From positions 310,001 through 374,000 of the forward strand of contig CAKJVC010000021.1 of the NCBI GenBank assembly GCA_918026815.1: a stretch of 64,000 nucleotides of DNA, in the 5' to 3' direction. The notes below the pieces were generated by a model, which had not been told where the DNA came from, searched no databases, and worked only from the letters and a program-made list of their open reading frames with translations. Position numbers and translations under genes: made by a program. The stretch comes from Chalara sp. BL73. Taxonomy: Eukaryota; Ascomycota; Leotiomycetes; Helotiales. Below, in pieces: positions 57,457 through 64,000 of the stretch; the stretch's first letter is position 1; each line of letters begins with the position of its first letter.

Positions 57457-58701
57457 ATGCCTTTGATCGCACAGGGACCAAAACTAAGAACGACCTGTGA
57501 TGCATGCACTGAGTCAAAGGTTAAGTGCTCGCAAACACGGCCAACTTGTGATCGTTGCGCAAAGCATTCAATTTCCTGCGTTTACAGCATATCTCAGCGT
57601 GCTGGAAGGACGCGGAAACCGCGAAGTACACCACCAAAGATAGAACGTCCATCCTCAAACGAAATGGACGCAACTAATATCGCATCATGGGATCCAACTA
57701 GCACAGATCAAGACTGGACTATAGATGATCCGACGTACTTATATCAAGGATTCTCTCAACATTGCTTACCATCCTTAGAACTTGACAGTCTGAGTCCTTC
57801 TTGCCATGATGATAGTGTGGCACCATTTTCGCTGCCTAAGATGGATATATTAAGAAAGACCTCAGGAAGCGTCATGGAAATACAGCATTGTTGGGGTGAT
57901 GATTACAATAAAGAATGGGATGTTATAGAACCAGAGAACAATCATCAGGGAGCCAAATGCAAATGCATAGCAGACGTTGTCACGTGTCTTTCATCACATA
58001 ACACACACGAAGCACATTTTCCAATAGATCATTTCTTAGTCCAAGGGCGTCAGGCTGCGGAGACTTGCGATCGAATTTTGAGGTGCCAATCAGATTGCCT
58101 TAAAGATGAAAGTGGCATGTTAGCACTTGCGTTTCTCTTAGATAGGACAGTTGGAATTTATAGCCACGCGAAGATCGAGTACCTTACAATCCTATCGAAG
58201 CGAGCGAGTAGCGTCGGAGGTGTGCAGCACACAAGAGGAAGTTCTATTTCGTCGCTAAAGAACAATTGCAGTGTTTCGAATGAGACGATTCTCGATTCCA
58301 ACGTTCAATCACAAGCCTTAAGCCCCAAGCTCTTTAGAGGATCTCTGGAACCTGCTGTTGTGCAACATAATGCGTTCATCAACGCATACCATTTAGACGA
58401 CGAGGACGAAATTAAGCTGAAATTCGACATTGTACATCGCCACCTCCTTCGGCTTAAAACTTTGATTCAAGATTTCTCAAGCGCTGTTCAGCTTCCTCGG
58501 AACACTATATCTATTCAAGAGCACAGAGGATTTTGGATGAGTTCAGACTCAGACATGCTCGAGAAGTATGTTGGAGATGTGCATGCTTCTGCACATTCCG
58601 AGCTCGGCAACTTGCTTGGTCGTAAATTTGCGAATTTGTATCACGGCTGGGAAATTTTTGGCAAAGAATGGAATCCAGGAAGTAGAACTGAGAGTCTATA
58701 G
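57457..58701 (+). CDS. Zn2Cys6 transcription factor, AflR-like
   Basis: A single-exon protein of 414 residues from ATG 57457 (433 from the upstream ATG 57400). The zinc cluster is TTCDACTESKVKCSQTRPTC and the following Cys34 and Cys41, spacing C-x2-C-x6-C-x6-C-x2-C-x6-C, followed by the ISQRAGRTRK linker typical of AflR-group regulators of polyketide and other secondary-metabolite clusters. C-terminal features of that group are visible: LKDESGMLALAFLLDRTVGIYSHAKIEYL and FDIVHRHLLRLKTLIQDFSSAV. The 3' end looks complete in length. No polyketide synthase, NRPS or terpene cyclase lies within the window, so its targets are unknown; they may be outside to the right or lost. Confidence 0.85.
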   Translation: MPLIAQGPKLRTTCDACTESKVKCSQTRPTCDRCAKHSISCVYSISQRAGRTRKPRSTPPKIERPSSNEMDATNIASWDPTSTDQDWTIDDPTYLYQGFSQHCLPSLELDSLSPSCHDDSVAPFSLPKMDILRKTSGSVMEIQHCWGDDYNKEWDVIEPENNHQGAKCKCIADVVTCLSSHNTHEAHFPIDHFLVQGRQAAETCDRILRCQSDCLKDESGMLALAFLLDRTVGIYSHAKIEYLTILSKRASSVGGVQHTRGSSISSLKNNCSVSNETILDSNVQSQALSPKLFRGSLEPAVVQHNAFINAYHLDDEDEIKLKFDIVHRHLLRLKTLIQDFSSAVQLPRNTISIQEHRGFWMSSDSDMLEKYVGDVHASAHSELGNLLGRKFANLYHGWEIFGKEWNPGSRTESL

Positions 58702-61700
58702 AAATGGGATTAGAGTGGCGTGGTTGGGCTTTTGTGATGGAAGTTTGCGATACAGACCTGCCTGGCTGGCGGCTCTAAGGCAAGAAATTAATGACCAAAA
58801 TCTTATTAAATTTGTCTCTATGTCCCCCACAATCTCATCGACAACATTCTCAAAAGGCTTCTTGCAGAAGTGGCTACTTAACTAAGGTATTAGTAATCAT
58901 TTTTTGGGAAGTAATCGTCAATTGATTGATATCCGTTAAGTTTTAACAATCTTCCGGAACGCCATAAGTACTAAAGCGCCTAAGCAATTATGTATACCAA
59001 CTAGAGCTAAGCAGAAGTTAACATTGAGGGTGGGCCTGGCAAAGAATTATCCATGGTGGCAACAGCACTCCCTCACATTCATTTTTACAATTCCCTATAT
59101 TTGCATTTCTTTCACACCCTGCACCATCTGTCGCATAATTTTAGAATTGTATGTTTAGGTCAGGAATTTTATTCAAAAATCAGCTGACCGTAATTTCTCA
59201 TTCCATATATCAGCCACAGGGCTTAGTGCTACTTGCAGATGTTGCTGCTTCTACTAATCCGCGATCCGTTTTCCCAATCACTCACAAACGCACTGATCAG
59301 CTATCTGGCCGTCCGTTTGAATTCTTAGACAATTCAAAATGTGGTTGCCATGCTCTAGGATCCATAGCAGCTGAGGTTCAACTGCTTATTGATCTTCCGT
59401 ACATGTAGTTCAGATATATCCTCACTTGTTTCAATCTATCTCCACCTTAGAATGCGCTGGGATCAAGGACTATTCTGTCCTTACACAAATCCATGAAAAC
59501 CCTGAAGTTTCTGCCTACGTTTCCTTATATTAATATTTCTGTCAAGTCAAGTAGCTAGAGTTCTTATTCGATCTGACTTATCTCGATAACTACTCAGCCA
59601 TTTTCATATACATTCTTCCAGTATTATATCTTGCGGAAGAATATTTCAAAGCTGCATAAATTGAAGGCCAAGTACGACCCAAGAACGTGACCTACACTTC
59701 CTGCAACGTTCAAAGTCCCGGAAGCACATGAAGAGTACCTACTTGCGGTACCGACTGCATAGGAATCAGTATTTGTGGGGAAGGTGGTCAGACTAATGGG
59801 TAAGGTACGAATTTTAGCTTTAAAATAAGGCCGGTAGATGACCATCCTACTCTTGCATGGAGATCTATGGCGCCTGAGGCGAACTACGATCTGAAACTCG
59901 GCAAATAACTGATCCCGTTTCGGGTCTATGCTCGTGTTTCCCGGGCAAATGGATATCAGGAACTTTCGCAGGTAGGAAACCTTAATACCATGGAATACCA
60001 TGCCTAAATGTCACGAGTGAAGTAACACCATCTTAGACAACGCTTCGTATAACATGAAAACGTTGCTAGCACACCAACTATCGTGATAAAAGGAGACAAA
60101 CTGAAAGACTTCACCTGAGAGAATTGAGGGGCCAAAAATGGTGGTATCAGAATAATACTAATATGAAAGCATACGCGTTTGGTTGAATGCTAACTGCCTT
60201 GACAGCTAAGGCGAGGGCCTGAAACATATCAAGAAATCACACTACATATTTGCTGTAATACAAAACACAAGATGAAAAAGAATTTGCTTTAAATTTGAGA
60301 ACTGTCCACGAGGCGAGCCAAACAATTTCGAATACACCCCCCCCACCCTTTCTTGCTTTTACATTTTTGTGGTTTATGTCTATGTAAAATAGAGTACGAG
60401 TTTACGCCTAGTAGTAAGTGCCCATACATTATTTTTTTCCTTTAGAGGGCATTAAAGTCTGTTACGCTCTAAGTTTTTAGTTATTAGATAACTATCCTTA
60501 CCAACGTAAATCAAATAATGGCATATAAATATCCTCTGTTTTCTCCATGCGCGAGTAATCTGCTCAAATCAACCATTTTATTCTCTCATATCCACCACGA
60601 TCCTCAATTGATCTATCAACTTATACAATGAGCCAATAGCTTATTAAGAATGGAACAGCGTGAAGCTCATCATGGCCACACAATATATATCGTTCATATC
60701 GATATTTTAGGTGTGGATCAATGCACTGGAATTGGTCAATAATATAACGGTGTACTCGATCCTAGGCCAACTTCATGAGCAAATGGGCATCTGGAAAGTG
60801 GAATTAGTCGCATGAGCGTAGGTCATGTCTAGAGACTCCACGAAGAACAAAGAACAAAGGAATAACCTGAGGATCATATAAGCACTGCTATTAGTAGAAG
60901 TACTAATGGAGACCCCTAGCCTTGTAGAAACCACAAATATCCAATGCTACAGTAGTGGTAGCAATGACGGCACTCATCGGTAGTAATATAGGATAGCTCT
61001 CAAGGTCAGAAAGACCGTTAGGTTATCAGATCTAAGATCTTAAGTTTAAAAGAAGTATCTGGCTGCTTATTGGTTCGCTTAACTATCGGTCATCGAGGTT
61101 GGTTTCGGTGATCGAACATGTCGCAAATTCTGACTAAGCAGTGGAAAGGCATCCTTCATGCTTTTAGAGAAGCGAGAATGCTACCTAAGCCAACTGGCTC
61201 TCGACCGCTGATAAGACGGTATGCGTAAACACTTAATAATCGGCGAGGTCAGGTTACTAGGGTCTTGGTAGATTGAGCATAATAGTGACGCTGCAAAGTA
61301 ACAACGCTAGAGCAGTCAGCATTTTTAAGCTCTCGTGTCCGAGCACTAGGACTCAGCATATGCCTTTTATGTAGATCAAGGATACTGTTAATTGTCCCTA
61401 CCTAATCATAAGCTTAAGTTCGGCTGAGGGTCAATGCTACGCTAGAGACAGGGTTACCCTGAAAGCTTGTTCAACGCAGGCACAGCTACATGCTTCTGCA
61501 AGAGGTAATGGTAGGCCCACAGGTAGAAGTATTTCCAGTAAAACGTACGACGGCTAAAGTCGCCGGAGCACTGCAAAGTGTATCTAATGCCTGTGTATCG
61601 TCTCATGCCTTCATCATATCGCCCGGTCCTCGGACCCCGATTGACCGCTCAGAAGATCCCAAACTATTAATTATTATGGCAGCTTTAGACGTTAAACAAC

Positions 61701-61819
61701 GGTGTCTTACTTTGGTCCAACACAAACAGTTGCAACAATAACAACTACTAAGGAAATCCTCCGACCCAAGAACGCGACCTTGATGATATCCCGTACCACG
61801 TGAAACTGATTGAGAAGCT
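58702..61819. other. Gene-poor, AT-rich region
   Basis: About 3.1 kb without a supportable intact gene. It holds one short trace of an FAD-linked oxidase (59610-59690). Frames at 59151-59408 (+) and 60001-59624 (-) are open, but the second overlaps the oxidase trace on the other strand and is likely its shadow. Confidence 0.5.
59610..59690 (+). pseudogene. Relic of berberine-bridge-type FAD oxidase C-terminus
   Basis: The plus-strand translation from 59625 reads YILRKNISKLHKLKAKYDPR and then a stop. This resembles the C-terminal signature of BBE-like FAD-linked oxidoreductases (Asn-x-x-x-Leu-x-x-x-Lys-x-x-Tyr-Asp-Pro). The upstream bases do not give a continuous enzyme. It looks like the remaining end of a decayed gene; a short chance match is possible. 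Confidence 0.4.
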
Positions 61820-64000
61820 ATGAGCGGTGGCAATGGATCAAGGCATGCTGCATGCACGGAGTGTCGTCAAAGGAAGGTTCGCTGTGATGGAGGGCAACCG
61901 TGCTGTCAAAATTGCATGCGCCGGGGCAGCACGTGTGTCTTCACCCGAAACTCAGGGCAAGAGAAAGAGGAAATGCTGAACATGATTAATGAATTGAGTG
62001 ATCGCCTATGTTTGTCCCACCATACCCAGTCAATTGTATCTAGAGACCGGCGAACCTTGAAGCAAAAGGCTAACAGAACTCGATAAAACAGCACATGCAG
62101 AACAATCTCTCAAATCGCAAAATGCACCGAATCGTGTAGCATCGCCACTCCTCCCGCCACAAGATTCACTTCTCAATAAATTCGTCCCAGACGCGGATAT
62201 AGACTTTCAAGAGTTCTGGGGCTACACGAATGGCGGGGACAGCGGGGCTTTAAACGAAACAAACGTTCCTTTGTTTTCCGAATCCCAAGGATTTGGGACG
62301 TTATCTGCCCTACAGGGTCCCGACACTGTACTTATTCATTCGACTGAGCTTGATTCTCTGGGTTGGCCAAATTTGAAGACAACACAGCCAGATATCTGCA
62401 CAACATCGATACATAATCACGATGCAGTGAAGGAAGAACTCTCTCCTCATGCTCTCAGTGAACTGTATGTATGAGGCTAATTTGGAATGCCCTTGCTATG
62501 CCCTACAAAGACTAACTATACTATCATCTTTAGGTATAAGTCTTATTTCGAGCAAGCAGACTCAAGTTGTTACCTGTTAGATAAAAGTAGCTTCCTTTCA
62601 AAGGTGGATGTCTTAGCACCTGGACCAGAGCTCCTGAGTCTGAAGTTCATTGTTCTTGCACATGGAACTTTAACCTCTCCTGCATATAGCTACTTACAAG
62701 ATCAGCTCTATGATACTTCGCGCAAATATTTCGAGACGGCCGAAACGGGAAAAGCCTTCGTAACCATCGCTGCCCTCCAAGCATGCATCCTTCTTGCAAT
62801 GTATGAACTGAAGCAACTTCTTTTCTCAAGAGCTTGGGGTAGAATTAGTCGCGCAATGTGGATGGCCGAAATGTTTGGTCTGCATAAGATGGATATAGAA
62901 TCCGGATCGCCCCAGAAGCGGTCATCTGGCTTTCATCTCGCAACAGCATTAGATTCTCAGGAGCTGGAGGAACGTAGAAGAACCTTCTGGTCTGCCTTCA
63001 TCCTTAGCAGCTTCACAAGCACTAGTGTAGGATGGAACAACTATACTCAGATTAATTATGAGGAGGTATGATAAACACCATTGTACACCTTGTTCTAATT
63101 TATTAACGTGTCCTAGATCACAACTCTGCTACCGACTGAAAATGGAGTCGACAGGCGTACATTACAATTCCGAGCAACACTTTACAACACCCTCAGACAC
63201 TCTGGAGCCCGGAAACTCTCGAACTTCGAAGGGTTAATTCTTGCTAGCGCACTGTATAGCCGTTGTCTGAGGCATGCAGACTATGCTCTCCGCGAAAACA
63301 AGGCAGACTGCCCAAATTATGACTTTTGGATGCACCATTATTATCTCAGCGAAAGCGTCAATCAGATCACTCCCAGCTCTTTTGTAGATACTAATTTACA
63401 AACCGCGATGACTGAGTCCGCCACACTCTGCATGAATATTAGGCTCCAGGCAATCTTGATATGTCTCCATCACGCTGCTGTAGTGCGTGAATCCAAGACT
63501 TTCAACTCAACGGGGTCATTTACTTTGGAAAGCGAGACCAAATGTCTCAAAGCCGCGATGGAAGTCACGAATATGACGAGACAGATGCGGGAGCAAGCAG
63601 ATTTTGCTAATAACGTGAGTTTATTTGCGCTCTATTGCCAAGACTTTCCTTGACTAAACCTTTTGATTGCGGCAGTTAAGCCCTTATGTACTCTGGTCAA
63701 TATACGTTGCCGCACAAGTTTACGTTCGAGCATTCCATGCTACTACCATCTATGGAGCGTGTCGCCCTATAACTCCAATGCACACTCCAACATCGCCGTC
63801 ACGTTCCCCAAAACTATATGCCAATCGTTGGCCATCGACTTCAGTCTCAGGCAATGGGAGTCAAAGGCACAGCACGGGCATGAGCACCGATACCTTTGGC
63901 ACTCATAGCAGTAACACCTCTTTATCAGCCACCTATAATCACGTCTCGTCTATTTCCCCGAGCCGCTTTGACCTCCTAGAGAATATTGATTGTCTCTTCA
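61820..64000 (+). CDS. Zn2Cys6 transcription factor with fungal-specific TF domain, cut by window end
   Basis: Exons 61820-62013, 62063-62464, 62534-63065, 63117-63614 and 63676 onward; the frame is still open at 64000. The zinc cluster is CTECRQRKVRCDGGQPCCQN with further Cys32 and Cys39, followed by a NELSDRL-type coiled coil. The central fungal-specific domain is recognisable: FIVLAHGTLTSPAYSYL, FVTIAALQACILLAMYELK, GRISRAMWMAEMFGLHKMD and EERRRTFWSAFILSSF. A Ser/Thr/Pro-rich tail begins after exon five's start. The first intron is uncertain: donor TT|GTCCCA and acceptor GAAG are chosen because other pairs introduce stops. The remaining junctions are firm. Targets are unknown; proximity to the AflR-like gene suggests a secondary-metabolism or xenobiotic locus. 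Confidence 0.82.

Noticed and set aside
59624..60001. 125-codon minus-strand frame
   Set aside because: It overlaps the FAD-oxidase trace on the opposite strand and shows no motif of its own.
61080..61240. Possible tRNA or structured RNA
   Set aside because: No acceptor/T-arm consensus (GTTCGAATC-like) with matching stems could be drawn.

Overview
The window is nuclear DNA of a filamentous ascomycete (Pezizomycotina). The signs are genes split by short introns (mostly about 45-130 nt) with GT-AG or occasional GC-AG borders, Zn2Cys6 regulators with fungal-specific domains, a CDC50/P4-ATPase subunit, a bifunctional HIS7, and an NLR-type STAND protein. A helotialean (Leotiomycetes) origin fits the style but is only a guess. 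I rebuilt exon structures by eye from reading frame, splice consensus and family alignment; no search was run. No tRNA, rRNA or CRISPR was seen.

Layout. 1-14 kb: a secreted protein with four WSC domains, a possibly frameshifted small gene, a CDC50 flippase subunit, a decayed sedolisin gene, an F-box protein and a secreted PA-domain subtilase. 14-22 kb: an empty stretch with a microsatellite, an NLR-like protein (helical N-terminus, NB-ARC, TPRs), and a 1.56-kb AT-rich element bounded by long inverted repeats. 22-28 kb: an intact CYP52-like P450, a ceramide synthase paralogue with a stop codon near its 5' end, and a gene relic. 28-32 kb: an NmrA-like reductase and HIS7 with a Gcn4/CpcA site upstream.

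32-43 kb is the most coherent block: a RpiB/LacAB sugar-phosphate isomerase, a short-chain polyol/ketose reductase, an MFS transporter, a Zn2Cys6 activator and a two-domain dihydroxyacetone/erythrulose kinase, in two divergent pairs plus the isomerase. Together these could import a polyol or ketose, oxidise or reduce it, phosphorylate the ketose and isomerise the phosphate. The combination resembles yeast and bacterial erythritol/tetrulose catabolic clusters. The promoter shared by the regulator and the kinase carries three copies of CGACTCGG, a candidate binding site.

43-53 kb holds a small TPR-like protein, a 1725-residue coiled-coil protein of unknown role, a TMEM19/DUF92 membrane protein, a Dap1-like cytochrome-b5-fold protein and a dimeric-barrel protein. 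53-64 kb is gene-poor and AT-rich: a small pogo-like MITE, an AflR-like regulator, a trace of a berberine-bridge-type oxidase and a second Zn2Cys6 regulator cut by the window end, possibly the remains of a secondary-metabolism locus.
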